A stretch of DNA of 64,000 nucleotides from DASUAS01 sp963750045 (GCA_963750045.1 CAVVPD010000008.1:124001-188000); one strand, 5' to 3'. Shown: positions 18,388-27,761, counted from the stretch's first letter. Made by a program: numbers and translations. The notes: a model not told the origin generated them from the letters alone.

Positions 18388-19751
18388 CCCACCGGGTGGT
18401 GGTGGTCGGGGGCGGGTTCGGCGGCCTCCCGGCCTGCCGGTTCCTCGGGAACCTGCCGGTCGAGGTGACGCTGATCGACCGGCGCAACCATCACCTCTTC
18501 CAACCGCTGCTCTACCAGGTCGCCACGGGGATCCTGTCGCCGGGTCAGATCGCGCCCCCGCTGCGCCACGTGCTGCGCAAGCACAAGAACGTGAAGGTGG
18601 AGCTGGCCGAGGTCGACCGCTTCGAGCTCGATCGCCGGGTGGTGATCGCCAACCGGCTCGGGTTCCACGAGATGGAGGTCCCATACGACAGCCTCATCGT
18701 CGCGGCGGGCGCCAACCAGTCCTACTTCGGGCACGACGAGTTCGCGATCTTCGCACCCGGGATGAAGACGATCGACGACGCGCTCGAGCTGCGCCGTCGG
18801 ATCTTCGGCGCGTTCGAGATGGCGGAGATCGCGATCGACGCGCAGGAACAGCGCCAGTGGCTCACGATCCTGGTCGTCGGCGCAGGCCCCACCGGGGTCG
18901 AGGTCGCCGGCCAGATCCGTGAGCTGGCGTCACGCGCGCTCGCGGGCGACTTCCGCACCTTCGACCCGTCGACCGTGCGGGTCGTCATCGTCGACGGCGG
19001 CGACGAGCCGCTCGCGACGTTCGGCCACCACCTCTCCCGCGCGGCGGCACGCGAGCTCGCACGTCTCGGTGTCGAGCTGCGCATGGGTGCCCGGGTCACC
19101 GGCGTCGACGTGCTGGGCGCCGACGTCACCGGCCGCGACGGCAGCACCGAGCGCATCGCCGCCCGTACCGTGATCTGGGCCGCCGGCGTCCAGGCGTCAC
19201 CGCTCGCGGGCAAGCTGGCCGACGCGTGCGGGGCCGACGTCGACTCGGTCGGGCGGATCAAGGTGCTCCCCGATCTCACCCTGCCCGGGCACCCCGAGGT
19301 GTTCGCGGTCGGCGACATGACCAGCCTCGACGACCTGCCCGGCGTCGCCGAGGTCGCCATGCAGGGGAGTCTGCACGCCGCGCACACCATCGGGCGGCGC
19401 CTCCGCGGACACGAGGAGGCCACGGCGTTCACCTATCGCGATCTCGGCAGCGTCGCCACCATCGGGCGCTTCCGCGCCATCTTCAGCTGGCGCGGGATCC
19501 GCCTGAGCGGGTCGCCGGCGTGGGTGGTGTGGGCGTTCGTGCACCTCGCGTTCCTCAACGGGTTCGGCAACCGCCTCACCACCCTCGTGCGCTGGATCCG
19601 GTGGATGGGTGGCCGCAACCGGGTGGAGCGGACGTTCAGCGTCGGCCACACCGGCGGGGACCTCAGCGCACCCAGCGGTGTCCGCGAGCAGATCATGCCG
19701 TCGCCCTTCCCGGAGATCGACGCCACGCTGCACCCACGCGACGCGACCTGA
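18384..19751 (+). CDS. ndh: Type II NADH dehydrogenase (NDH-2) / FAD-dependent oxidoreductase
   Basis: This is a 455-residue single-subunit, non-proton-pumping NADH:quinone oxidoreductase. FAD binds at VVVGGGFGGL (residues 6-15) and NADH at VVGAGPTGVEVAGQI. The third signature is VFAVGDMTSL, and the quinone-contact sequence AMQGSLHAAHTI follows. The C-terminal hydrophobic amphipathic segment SPAWVVWAFVHLAFLNGF is the membrane anchor of NDH-2. It starts at GTG 18384, overlapping the GH15 stop by four bases, which means translational coupling between sugar hydrolysis and respiratory NADH oxidation. Confidence 0.92.
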   Translation: MTHRVVVVGGGFGGLPACRFLGNLPVEVTLIDRRNHHLFQPLLYQVATGILSPGQIAPPLRHVLRKHKNVKVELAEVDRFELDRRVVIANRLGFHEMEVPYDSLIVAAGANQSYFGHDEFAIFAPGMKTIDDALELRRRIFGAFEMAEIAIDAQEQRQWLTILVVGAGPTGVEVAGQIRELASRALAGDFRTFDPSTVRVVIVDGGDEPLATFGHHLSRAAARELARLGVELRMGARVTGVDVLGADVTGRDGSTERIAARTVIWAAGVQASPLAGKLADACGADVDSVGRIKVLPDLTLPGHPEVFAVGDMTSLDDLPGVAEVAMQGSLHAAHTIGRRLRGHEEATAFTYRDLGSVATIGRFRAIFSWRGIRLSGSPAWVVWAFVHLAFLNGFGNRLTTLVRWIRWMGGRNRVERTFSVGHTGGDLSAPSGVREQIMPSPFPEIDATLHPRDAT

Positions 19752-19759
19752 GCGCCTCG

Positions 19760-20776
19760 ATGCAGGTCTTCACCACGAGCCCGCTGGAAGACCCGCGCGA
19801 CGTGCGCGAGCTGTACCCGCGCCTCGAGGAGATCGGCTACGACGGCGTGTTCAGCTTCGAGGCGAAGCACGACCCGTTCGTCGCGCTCGCGGTGGCGGCC
19901 GAGCACACGACCCGGGTCCGGCTCGGCACCGCCATCGCCATCGCGTTCGCCCGCAACCCGATGAGCCTGGCGTACCTCGGCAACGATCTCCAGTTGGTCA
20001 CCGGCGGGCGGTTCCTCCTCGGGCTGGGCTCACAGGTGCGCCCGCACGTGGTGAACCGGTTCGGCTCGGCCTGGTCGGAGCCGGCGCGGCGCATGCGCGA
20101 GATGATCGTGGCCCTCGACGCGATCTTCACGTCGTGGGAGCAGGGCACGCCGCTCGCGTTCACCGGCGACTTCTACCGCCACACCCTGATGATCCCGGCG
20201 TTCGATCCCGGCCCGAACCCGTTCGGGCGACCGCCGGTGCACGTCGGCGGCTTCGGCCCGCGGATGGTCGAAATCGCCGGAGAGGTGGCCGACGGCCTGA
20301 TCACCCATCCCTTCACCACCCGGCACTCGCTCGAGACGGTCACGATGCCCGCCTTGGAGCGGGGCCTGGCCGCGTCGGGACGATCCCGTGCGAACGTGCA
20401 GGTGACGTGCGCGACCCTCGTGGTCAGCGCAGAGCGGGAGGATGAGCTCGAGCGCCTGAAGGGCGTGGCGCGCCGCCAGCTCGCGTTCTACGGGTCGACG
20501 CCCGCCTACGCGTCGACCCTCGAGTGCCACGGCTGGGGCGCGCTGCACCCCGAGCTCAACGCGCTGTCCAAGCAGGGCCGGTGGGACGAGATGGCCGGAC
20601 TCGTCGACGACTCCGTGCTCGAAGCGGTCGCGGTGGTGGGCCCGCCCGGGTCGATCGCGGCGGCGCTGCACGCCCGGCTCGACGGCATCGCCGATGCCGT
20701 GAGTCTCACCAACAACCGTGCCCCCGACCCCCACCACTGGGCCGGGGTGGTCGCCGACCTCAAGTCGCGGGGCTGA
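19760..20776 (+). CDS. LLM-class F420-dependent oxidoreductase
   Basis: This 338-residue luciferase-like TIM barrel contains GYDGVFSFEAKHDPFVALAVAAEHT, RVRLGTAIAIAFARNP, GRFLLGLGSQVRPHVVNRFG, and PPVHVGGFGPRMVEIAGEVADGLITHPF. This is the pattern of the family that binds F420 rather than FMN in actinobacteria. It probably carries out hydride transfer on a lipid or xenobiotic. It follows NDH-2 by eight bases and ends inside the converging P450 gene (17-base overlap). Confidence 0.88.
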   Translation: MQVFTTSPLEDPRDVRELYPRLEEIGYDGVFSFEAKHDPFVALAVAAEHTTRVRLGTAIAIAFARNPMSLAYLGNDLQLVTGGRFLLGLGSQVRPHVVNRFGSAWSEPARRMREMIVALDAIFTSWEQGTPLAFTGDFYRHTLMIPAFDPGPNPFGRPPVHVGGFGPRMVEIAGEVADGLITHPFTTRHSLETVTMPALERGLAASGRSRANVQVTCATLVVSAEREDELERLKGVARRQLAFYGSTPAYASTLECHGWGALHPELNALSKQGRWDEMAGLVDDSVLEAVAVVGPPGSIAAALHARLDGIADAVSLTNNRAPDPHHWAGVVADLKSRG

Positions 20777-21935
20777 TCCAGGCCGACAGCGCACGCGGGC
20801 CGTGTGCCCACGCCACCGGCACCTCGTCGTAGCGGCCGGGGTGCTCCAGGCGGATCTCCGCCACCCGGTCGAGGAACACGCGGAGCGCGACGCGCCCTTC
20901 GAGGCGGGCGAGGCTGGCGCCGGGGCAGACGTGGGGACCGCCGCCGAACGCGAGGTGGCCGCGCGGGTCGGGCCGGTCGAGACGGAAGGCGTGCGGATCG
21001 TCGAAGACCGTCTCGTCGCGGTTGGCCGAGAGGAGGCCGAAGGCGACCTTGTCGCCCGGACCCAGCTGTTCGCCGTGCAGCTCCCGGTGTTGCGTGCAGT
21101 TGCGCAGGAGGAAGCGGATGGGTGGATCGTGGCGGAGCGATTCCTCGACCGCGGCCGGCACGAGGTCGGGTTCGGTGCGCAGGCGCTCGAACAGCGCCGG
21201 ATCGTTGGCGACCGTCCACAACAGGTTCGCGATGAGGTGGCGGGTGGTCTCGTTGCCCGAGATGAACAGGAACACGAGTTGGGTGCGGGCTTCGACGTCG
21301 GTGAGGACGCGCCCGTCGATCTCGCTCTCCAGGAGCCGGGTGACGAAGTCGTCACGTGGATCGGCGCGCCGCTCGGCGATGAGCGCGTCGACGTAGGCCG
21401 TGAACTCGGGGTGCGCGCCCGGGAGGCCGACGCCCCGCTCGTTGCGGTTGGTGGCGGGCCAGGTGCCCTGCACGACCTCGTCCGACCACCCGGCCCACAG
21501 CTGGAAGTCCTCCGGGGGCGCGCCGAGCAGGTGGGCGATCACGTTGTTGGGCACGGGCATCACGTAGCCGTGCACGAGGTCGACCGGTCCCGGACGCGCC
21601 AGGAGGTCGCCGAGCAGGTCGTGGCAGAGCTGTTCGCAGAACGGTTCGATGTTCACCAGCCGGTGGACCGCGATCGCCGAGTTGATCACGCGCCGCACCT
21701 GGCCGTGGCGCGGCTCGGGGATCTCGTTGATGAGCTGCTCTTCGGGGGGTACCACGATGCCCGGCTCGCGGAAGCTCGCCTGGAAGACGTCGACGTCCTG
21801 GGTCGCGTGGAGCACGTCGTCGTGGCGGGCGAGGTACCACGGTCCGGCGGGCGTCCGGAAGACCGGGCAGCCCGTCCGCAGCTCCTCGAGCCCGGTCGAG
21901 TCGCCCGGTGCGCTCAACGGGTCGAAACCGGTCAC
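20760..21935 (-). CDS. Cytochrome P450
   Basis: This complete 391-residue P450 has the I-helix FLFISGNETTRHL (the G-x-E/D-T-T oxygen-activation motif), the ExxR as EESLR, and the heme loop FGGGPHVCPGASLAR with its cysteine. The N-terminal half carries the CPVFRTPAGPWYLARHDDV pattern usual in soluble bacterial P450s. It is a monooxygenase acting on an unknown hydrophobic substrate. It is the only minus-strand gene between the GH15 cluster and the next catabolic run. Confidence 0.93.
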   Translation of the reverse strand: MTGFDPLSAPGDSTGLEELRTGCPVFRTPAGPWYLARHDDVLHATQDVDVFQASFREPGIVVPPEEQLINEIPEPRHGQVRRVINSAIAVHRLVNIEPFCEQLCHDLLGDLLARPGPVDLVHGYVMPVPNNVIAHLLGAPPEDFQLWAGWSDEVVQGTWPATNRNERGVGLPGAHPEFTAYVDALIAERRADPRDDFVTRLLESEIDGRVLTDVEARTQLVFLFISGNETTRHLIANLLWTVANDPALFERLRTEPDLVPAAVEESLRHDPPIRFLLRNCTQHRELHGEQLGPGDKVAFGLLSANRDETVFDDPHAFRLDRPDPRGHLAFGGGPHVCPGASLARLEGRVALRVFLDRVAEIRLEHPGRYDEVPVAWAHGPRALSAWISPAT

Positions 21936-22028
21936 GTCGCCATCCTTGCACCTGACCGCGACGGGAGCACGTGGGTGCCACCCCTGCCCACGCCGGCGTG
22001 TTCCTGTTTTCCTCGGCGAGGCGTCCGG

Positions 22029-22190
22029 TCAGTCCTCGGAGCCCGATCGCTCCCGGGCGCGGTTGCGGGCCGCCTGGGCTTCCTTGGAGTCGACGGCCGG
22101 CGTCGGCGCGGGCTTCGTGGCCTCGCGCGGGGCCGCCTTCGCCGCCCCTTTCGGGTCTTTTGTCTTCGCGCGCTTGGTCTTGTCGGCCAT
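22029..22190 (-). CDS. Small basic protein, function unknown
   Basis: A 53-residue open frame begins MADKTKRAKTKDPKGAAKAA and ends ARNRARERSGSED. It is very rich in Lys, Arg and Ala, lacks hydrophobic stretches and is probably disordered. It fills the 274-base gap between a P450 and a cupin gene, with a clean ATG and TGA. The bias towards charged codons with GC-rich third positions supports coding, but I know no homologue. Confidence 0.5.
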   Translation of the reverse strand: MADKTKRAKTKDPKGAAKAAPREATKPAPTPAVDSKEAQAARNRARERSGSED

Positions 22191-22210
22191 GAGAGCCACA
22201 CCGTACGCCT

Positions 22211-22786
22211 TCAGGGTCCGAGAATGCCTCTCGACCCGTGGTCAGGGTCCCGGGCGCGACGATCGGCCGCGTCGAGCAGGTGCCGCACGGCGTCGACGTC
22301 GAAGGCGCCCTCGACGAGCGTGGCCGGGTCCCACTGGCTGCGCGGAGCGTCGAAGTAGTCGCCGCCGTAGACGTGGATCGCGGCGGTGTACCGGTCGCGC
22401 GGGTTCGTCACGGAATGGATCGCCTCCGCTCCCAGGACACCCACGTCGCCCGCGTCGAGCCGCTTCGCTCCGACCTGTTCGATCGTCGAACGGTGCCGAC
22501 GGAAGAAGACGTTGTCCTCGGCGCCGCCGTAGATCCCGTTCACGGCCCACATTCGGTGGTCGTGGGGAAAGAGCGCGACGCGTGGGGGCCAGACGATCTG
22601 CAGGACGGTGAGCTCGGCCGATCGGTGGAGACAACGCAGGTCACCGGTGCGCGCCGGCCCGAGCGCGGCGTCGATCGCGGCCGGGTCCGAGACGGCCCGC
22701 TCGACCACTTCCCTCACCGCGAGGGTCGGCTGTGTCTCTTCGAGCGCTTCGCGGCACTCGGCCACGAACTCGTCCACTGCGAACAT
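22211..22786 (-). CDS. Cupin-type (cysteine-dioxygenase-like) metal enzyme
   Basis: This 191-residue protein fits the predicted metal-dependent double-stranded beta-helix family. The metal motif appears as FPHDHRMWAVNGIYGGAEDN (two histidines of the first cupin motif), and the third histidine is probably in EAIHSVTNP. The group includes cysteine and 3-mercaptopropionate dioxygenase relatives. No substrate can be assigned. The VOC and CoA-transferase genes lie upstream on the same strand, and all three may share one transcript. Confidence 0.75.
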   Translation of the reverse strand: MFAVDEFVAECREALEETQPTLAVREVVERAVSDPAAIDAALGPARTGDLRCLHRSAELTVLQIVWPPRVALFPHDHRMWAVNGIYGGAEDNVFFRRHRSTIEQVGAKRLDAGDVGVLGAEAIHSVTNPRDRYTAAIHVYGGDYFDAPRSQWDPATLVEGAFDVDAVRHLLDAADRRARDPDHGSRGILGP

Positions 22787-22819
22787 CGCTGCTCCTTCGA
22801 CTCGGGACCCGCCGCGGGT

Positions 22820-23209
22820 TCAGGTCGGTGCGGGGGCGACCAACTCGATGGCGACGCCGTCGGGATCACGCAGTTGGAGCGACGGCTTGCCGAGCTCGAG
22901 CACGACGCCCTCATGGTCGACCCCGGCCGCGGTGAGGTGATCCGCCCACCGCTGCAACGTCGCGCCGTCGCGCACGGCGAAGGCGAGATGGTCGAGCGAG
23001 TCGGTCGGGCCGCGCGCCGTGGCCGGGTCCTCGCGCCGGCTCAGCACGATCGCCAGGTGACCCGGGCGGTGCTGCAACGCGACGTAGGAGCCGTCCGCAG
23101 CCTCCGTGAGCAGCTCGAGACCGAGCACGGTCGTGTACCAGTGCTGACTGGCGGCGACGTCGTGCACCCGGAGCTGCACATGGGAGAAGCCGAGCAGGGG
23201 CGTGTCCAT
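22820..23209 (-). CDS. VOC-family (glyoxalase/dioxygenase fold) protein
   Basis: This protein of about 130 residues has two beta-alpha-beta-beta-beta units: PLLGFSHVQLRVHDVAASQHWYTTVLGLELL, then SLDHLAFAVRDGATLQRW. It ends in the family's LRDPDGVAIELV. The likely metal ligands are the His of SHVQ, the His of DHLAF and the final Glu, matching glyoxalase/extradiol-type enzymes. The start is placed at ATG 23209; in-frame starts at 23221 and 23230 are possible. It follows the CoA-transferase gene on the same strand. Confidence 0.82.
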   Translation of the reverse strand: MDTPLLGFSHVQLRVHDVAASQHWYTTVLGLELLTEAADGSYVALQHRPGHLAIVLSRREDPATARGPTDSLDHLAFAVRDGATLQRWADHLTAAGVDHEGVVLELGKPSLQLRDPDGVAIELVAPAPT

Positions 23210-23236
23210 GGGTGGGATCATCGTAGGCACGGGTGC

Positions 23237-24419
23237 TCAGGCCACGACGCCGGCGGCCCGCAGGTCGGCGGTTCGGTCGCCGAAGCCGAGCTCTGCGAGC
23301 ACCGCGTCGGTGTCGGCGCCGATGGCCGGGGCCGGCCCTCCGACGGTGGCGGGCGTCTCGTCGAAGAGCGCCGGGTGGCGGGGCTGGCGGATCCGCCCGG
23401 CGATCGGGTGCACGTCGTCGACGAGGAGCCCGATCGCCCGTGCGTGGGGATCATCGGCGAGCTGGGTGGGGTCGTAGACGATCCCGCACGGGACGCGCTC
23501 GGCCTCCATGCGCGCCATGCCCTCGGCCGTCGTCATGGCGGCGGCCGCTTCGTGACAACGCTCGGTGAGCGCGCGGCTCACGTCCGGGTTCTGCTGGCGG
23601 AGCGACGGTGACGCGACGCGTGGGTCGTCCCAGCCGTCGACGCCGAACGCCGTGCACATGCCGAAGAAGTCGGAGTTGGCCGTCGGCGTGGCCACCGCCC
23701 ATCCATCCGTGAAGCGGAACGGGCGGGCGCCGGCCGAGAAGCTCGCGGGCTGCGATCCGTCGCCGTCGAGCAGCGTGTCGTTGCCCGCGCCGTCGACCCA
23801 CAGGAACGACACGACCGCGTCGAGCATCGACAGGCGCACGTGCTGCCCGCCGTGCCCGCGCTCGCGGGCCAGGAGCGCCGCGGTGATGGCCTGCGACGCG
23901 CTCGAACGCGGTGACCTTGTCGGCGAGCACCTGGCGCACGAATTGGGGTTCGCCGGTACCGCCCTGGCTCCACCCGATGCCGCCGTACGCCTGGATGACG
24001 GTGTCGTACGCGCCCTTGTGCGCGTAGGGGCCCTCGTCGCCGAATCCCGAGATCGACACGTAGACGAGGTCGTCGCGCCGTAGGTCGTCGTGGCCGACGC
24101 CCAACTTCTCGGCGACGCCGGGCCTCCAGTTCTGGACGACGACGTCGCTGCGCGCCGCCAACTCGCGCACGATCTCGCGTCCGGTCGGATCGTCGAGGTT
24201 CACCGAGATGCAGCGCTTGCCCCGGTTGCACATCTGATAGAGCGCGCTGATGCCGTCGACCTGCACGCCGATCCACCGACCGATCTCGCCGAAACCCGGG
24301 CGCTCGACCTTCACCACGTCGGCGCCCTGGTCGGCGAGCAGCGCCACTGCGTACGGCCCGGTGGCGGCGATCGAGAGGTCGAGGATGCGGATGCCCGCGA
24401 GCGGGCCGGCGGTCGTCAT
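23237..24419 (-). CDS. Class III CoA-transferase (CaiB/BaiF), frameshifted
   Basis: This family moves CoA between carboxylic acids through an aspartyl-CoA intermediate. The N-terminal part shows GIRILDLSIAATGPYAVALLADQGADVVKVERP, RGKRCISVNLDDPTGREI and DVVVQNWRPGVAEKLG. The catalytic Asp is in VRLSMLDAVVSFLW. Continuity breaks after DKVTAFE and resumes at SQAITAALLARERG. Removing the G at 23900 on the plus strand (GACGC[G]CTCGAAC) restores about 393 residues, normal for the family. ATG 24419 gives the standard MTTAGPLAG start. It probably activates a carboxylate for the surrounding beta-oxidation genes. Confidence 0.88.
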
Positions 24420-24474
24420 GCGCGCAACGTACCCCGCTCCGTGCGCCCCTCGCGGCGAGTACAGTCCCGCCCCG

Positions 24475-24870
24475 ATGACGAACAGCATGCACGTCTCGGG
24501 GTTCGGGATCAACGTCGACGATCTCGACCGGTCGGTCGAGTTCTACACGACCGTGCTCGGCCTCGACGAGAAGACCAAGATCGATCTGGGCGAGATGCAC
24601 GAGGTGCTCGTCGGGGGCGCCGACGACCGCCACTCGATCCTGTTGGTGAAGCACGCCGACCGCCGCGAGGCGCCGGCGCCCGGCACCGGCTTCGAGAAGA
24701 TCGTGCTGGTCACCGACGACGTCGATGCGCTCTACGAGCGGGTCGTCGCGAGCGGGGGGACGCCGGAGAAGGCGCCATGGCTCATCGAGAAGATGAAGAT
24801 CCGGATCGCGCTGGTGCGCGATCCGGACGGCTACCTGATCGAGTTGATCGAGCAGCAGGCCGGCCGGTAG
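24475..24870 (+). CDS. VOC-family protein
   Basis: This complete 131-residue glyoxalase-fold protein has FGINVDDLDRSVEFYTTVLGLDEKTK, then FEKIVLVTDDVDALYERVVASGG, ending RDPDGYLIELIEQ. It is divergent from the CoA-transferase gene with 55 bases between start codons. TACAGT at about 24460 in that gap may be its -10 element. The reaction is unknown; the fold covers isomerases, lyases and dioxygenases. Confidence 0.85.
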   Translation: MTNSMHVSGFGINVDDLDRSVEFYTTVLGLDEKTKIDLGEMHEVLVGGADDRHSILLVKHADRREAPAPGTGFEKIVLVTDDVDALYERVVASGGTPEKAPWLIEKMKIRIALVRDPDGYLIELIEQQAGR

Positions 24871-25659
24871 CTACCCGGTGACCCGCCCGCGGTAGGAGCC
24901 CATGTACTCCTGCACCTCCGCGGTGCGTCCGGCGATGTCCTGGTTGCGGTTCTCGAGCGCGATGCACGCGGCCATGCTCGGTGTGTCGAGGTTCGCCCAC
25001 ATGACCTCCTTGGTCATGCGGAGACCGATCCCCGTGTAGTCGGCGATACCGTCGGCGACGCCGAGCGCGGCGTCGAGGAAGCCCTCGTCGTCGAACACCT
25101 GCGACACGATGCCGAGCCGTTCGGCGGCGTCCGCGTCGACGGTGCGGCCGGTCACGATGAGATCGAAGGCACGCGACGCGCCGATGAGGCGCGGCAACAG
25201 GTAGGTGACGCCGATGTCGGTGCCGGTCAGGCCGGTCTTGATGAACGCCGAGCAGAACGTCGCCGAGCGCGCCGCCACCCGGAGGTCGCACGCCAGGGAC
25301 AGCGAGAGGCCGCCGCCGAACGCGGGGCCGTTGACCGCCGCGACGACGATCTGCGGCGTCGCCCGGATGTGCTGGGTGAGGTTCGACATGAACGACTGGC
25401 CCGTGGTCCCGACGGGGTAGTGGGGGTGTTCACCGGGTTCCGGCGGTGTGCCGAAGTCCTTCAGGTCCAGGCCGGCGCAGAACCCACGGCCGGCGCCGGT
25501 CAGCACCGCCACCTTGCAGGACGCGTCGGCCGCCACCGCGTCGAGCGCGTCGTGGAGGTCGGCGACGAGCTCGAAGGTGATCGCGTTCAGCCGGTCCGGG
25601 CGATCGAGCCGGACGATGCGGACGGCTTCACTCGGCTGCTCGATCCGTACCGTGGTCAC
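24871..25659 (-). CDS. Enoyl-CoA hydratase/isomerase (crotonase) family
   Basis: This 262-residue crotonase has RPDRLNAITFELVADLHDALD at the start, the CoA/oxyanion segment GAGRGFCAGLDLKDF, and AAVNGPAFGGGLSLSLACDLRVAARSATF. The usual first catalytic glutamate is not seen at FCSAFIKTGL, and the second position is the Asp of TGTDIG. This pattern is common in mycobacterial-type EchA paralogues, so the reaction may be isomerisation or retro-aldol cleavage rather than simple hydration. It lies 19 bases after the SDR gene on the same strand. Confidence 0.87.
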   Translation of the reverse strand: MTTVRIEQPSEAVRIVRLDRPDRLNAITFELVADLHDALDAVAADASCKVAVLTGAGRGFCAGLDLKDFGTPPEPGEHPHYPVGTTGQSFMSNLTQHIRATPQIVVAAVNGPAFGGGLSLSLACDLRVAARSATFCSAFIKTGLTGTDIGVTYLLPRLIGASRAFDLIVTGRTVDADAAERLGIVSQVFDDEGFLDAALGVADGIADYTGIGLRMTKEVMWANLDTPSMAACIALENRNQDIAGRTAEVQEYMGSYRGRVTG

Positions 25660-25678
25660 GACGGGGTCGTTCCCGTGC

Positions 25679-26488
25679 TCAGGCGAGGCCGGCGAAGTCG
25701 ACCTGGTTGGTCGTCATCGCCGCGGTGAAGCCCGCGTCCACGAGGAGGTTCACGCCGTTCACGAACGCGGCGGCCTCGGTGCCGAGGAACGCGAGGACCG
25801 ACGCCACCTCACGGGCCGTGACCAGGCGGCCGTTGCCCTGCGCCACGCTCCAGTCGATGACCTGGTCGGTCATGGTCTTGCGGAAGTCGTCGAGCAGCGG
25901 CGTGTCGATGGGCGACGGGCACACGCTGTTGGTGCGGACGCCCCGTTGCATCGTGCGGCGCGACGACCGCATCGTGTACACCTGCACCAGCTCCTTCGAG
26001 AAGAAGTACGGCGCGACCCCGAGCTCACGGTCCTCGTACCAGGCGAGCGCCTCGTCCCAGCCTTCGAGGTCGAGCAGCTCGTTGATCATGTCGACACGGG
26101 TCGGCCACTGGCCTCCGGCGGTCGACGCGGTGTTCACGATGGCGCCGCCGTCGGGGATGCGGTCGAGCAAGCCCTCCGACAGCGTCCGGAGCGCGAGGAA
26201 GTTCACCCTGAACACGGTCTCCGACGGCAGGGTGTCGGCGACGCCCGCGTTGTTGAACAGCGCGTCGACCGGCCCGTCGATCGCGGCGATGGCCGCGTCG
26301 ACCGCTGCCGGGTCGGAGAGGTCGGTGGCCAGGAACGTCTGGTGCGGGCCGGTCGGCGCCTTCACGTCGAGCACGGTGACGTGGGCGGCGCCCAGCTCGG
26401 CGAGGACGTCGAGCAGACCGGCGCCCACCCCGGTGGCCGCACCGGTGACGACGACGCGCTTGCCCTCGTAGCTGAACAGGGTGCTCAT
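25679..26488 (-). CDS. SDR-family oxidoreductase (coniferyl-alcohol/3-alpha-HSD-like), paralogue
   Basis: This protein of about 269 residues begins MSTLFSYEGKRVVVTGAATGVG, nearly the same opening as the SDR at 14756-15589, and shares the insertion before the catalytic YFFSKELV. The Ser lies in NTASTAGGQWP, and the C-terminal SVCPSPIDTPLLDDF places the cofactor loop. It is an NAD(P)-dependent alcohol dehydrogenase of the atypical 3-alpha-HSD branch. Together with the adjacent hydratase and F420-type enzyme it forms a catabolic run. Confidence 0.88.
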   Translation of the reverse strand: MSTLFSYEGKRVVVTGAATGVGAGLLDVLAELGAAHVTVLDVKAPTGPHQTFLATDLSDPAAVDAAIAAIDGPVDALFNNAGVADTLPSETVFRVNFLALRTLSEGLLDRIPDGGAIVNTASTAGGQWPTRVDMINELLDLEGWDEALAWYEDRELGVAPYFFSKELVQVYTMRSSRRTMQRGVRTNSVCPSPIDTPLLDDFRKTMTDQVIDWSVAQGNGRLVTAREVASVLAFLGTEAAAFVNGVNLLVDAGFTAAMTTNQVDFAGLA

Positions 26489-26510
26489 GGACATCCTTCT
26501 CGTCTGACGT

Positions 26511-27642
26511 TCAGGCCTGGGTGGCGGCTTCGCGGCGGAAACGGCTGGTGCGGTGTTCGGGGTCCTTGTCGAGCTTGGGGATCACGTGCTCGCCGAGGAG
26601 GCGGATGGTCTCGAGGGCCTCCTCCTGGGTGGCCATGCCCTGGCCGAAGGAGATCTGGTCGGCGCCGGCGTCGGCCCACTCCTGGCAGGCCTTGAGCGCG
26701 TCGTCGGGGGTTCCCATGATCATCCCGGGTGCGCCCAGACCCGCGCGCGACGTCCTCGAGGGTCACATCGGGGAGCAGCTCGGGCCACTTGGGCGCCCAG
26801 TCGGGGTGGGGGAACGTGTCGTGGTAGCGGAACACGTTGCTCTGCAGGTACGACGGCCGCCCGTTGACCATCGACTTGATCGCGTCCTCGCGGTCCTCGG
26901 CGACGTACGCCGCGCTCGTGACCATGACGTTGTCGTTCACGTACGCACCGATGGGTTCGGCGTTCACGATGTCGCGCTTGTAGGCCTCGAGCACCGGAGC
27001 GAGCTCGTCGATGCTGCCCACCGAGAAGCCGAGCACACCGAGGCCGTAGCGTGCGGCCATCGCGTAGCTCGACGTGTTGCCGGCGGCGTACCACATCGGC
27101 GGGTGCGGCTTCACGTAGGGCTTGGGCAGGATCTTGCGCGGCGGCAACGACCAGAACTTGCCCGCGTAGCCCTCGTAGGTGTCCTGCATCCACATCTTCG
27201 GGAACTCGCGGATCACGTCTTCCCAGATCTCGCGGGTGCCGGTGAGGTCTTCCATGCCCGGGAGGAAACCGAGGATCTCGTGGCTCCCCGCGCCGCGTCC
27301 GGTGCCGAACTCGACCCTTCCCCCGGAGAGGTGGTCGAGCATCGCGACCTTCTCCGCGACCTTGACCGGGTGGTTCACCTGCGGGAGCGGGTTGAAGATG
27401 CCGGAGCCGAGGTGGATGCGCTCGGTGCAGCTCGCCAGGTAGCCGAGGAACACCTCGTTGGCCGAGAGGTGCGAGTACTCGTCGAGGAAGTGGTGCTCGG
27501 TGGCCCACACGTACTTGAACCCGGCGCGGTCGGCGGCCTGCACGAGCTCGAGCTCGTTCATCAATGCGTGGTGCTCTGCCTCGGGATCCACGTCACGACG
27601 GAACTGTGGCGTGTACCCCTGCACGAAGATCCCGAACTCCAT
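26511..27642 (-). CDS. LLM-class F420/FMN-dependent oxidoreductase, frameshifted
   Basis: This luciferase-like monooxygenase-fold protein of about 377 residues has MEFGIFVQGYTPQFRRDVDPE, YVWATEHHFLDEYSHLSANEVFLGYLA, RIHLGSGIFNPLP, and LDHLSGGRVEFGTGRG. The main frame runs to LEDVARG and the C-terminal part resumes at LGAPGMIMGTPDDALKACQEWADAGADQI. One extra base near 26738-26747 (coding GTCGCGCGCGGGTC) explains the break. A GGGGGGAC ribosome site precedes ATG 27642. Its promoter region contains the TetR-type palindrome, so the adjacent regulator probably controls it. Confidence 0.88.
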
Positions 27643-27670
27643 CACGTCCCCCCGGAGGTGCGGCAACTGG

Positions 27671-27691
27671 AATCTGACACACTGTCAGATT
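27671..27691. promoter_or_regulatory. Perfect palindromic operator for divergent TetR regulator
   Basis: Nine-base arms AATCTGACA (27671-27679) and TGTCAGATT (27683-27691) flank a CAC spacer without mismatch. The site is in the 119-base gap between the LLM gene and the tetR gene. The core TGACA-N3-TGTCA is typical of TetR operators, so autoregulation and control of the minus-strand catabolic run are likely. Confidence 0.75.
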
Positions 27692-27761
27692 CGCCGCGCC
27701 GATGCGAATTCGGCCGGTCGTCTCCCGGACCGCCGGGGGACGTGGCCCCTACGATCGGCGC

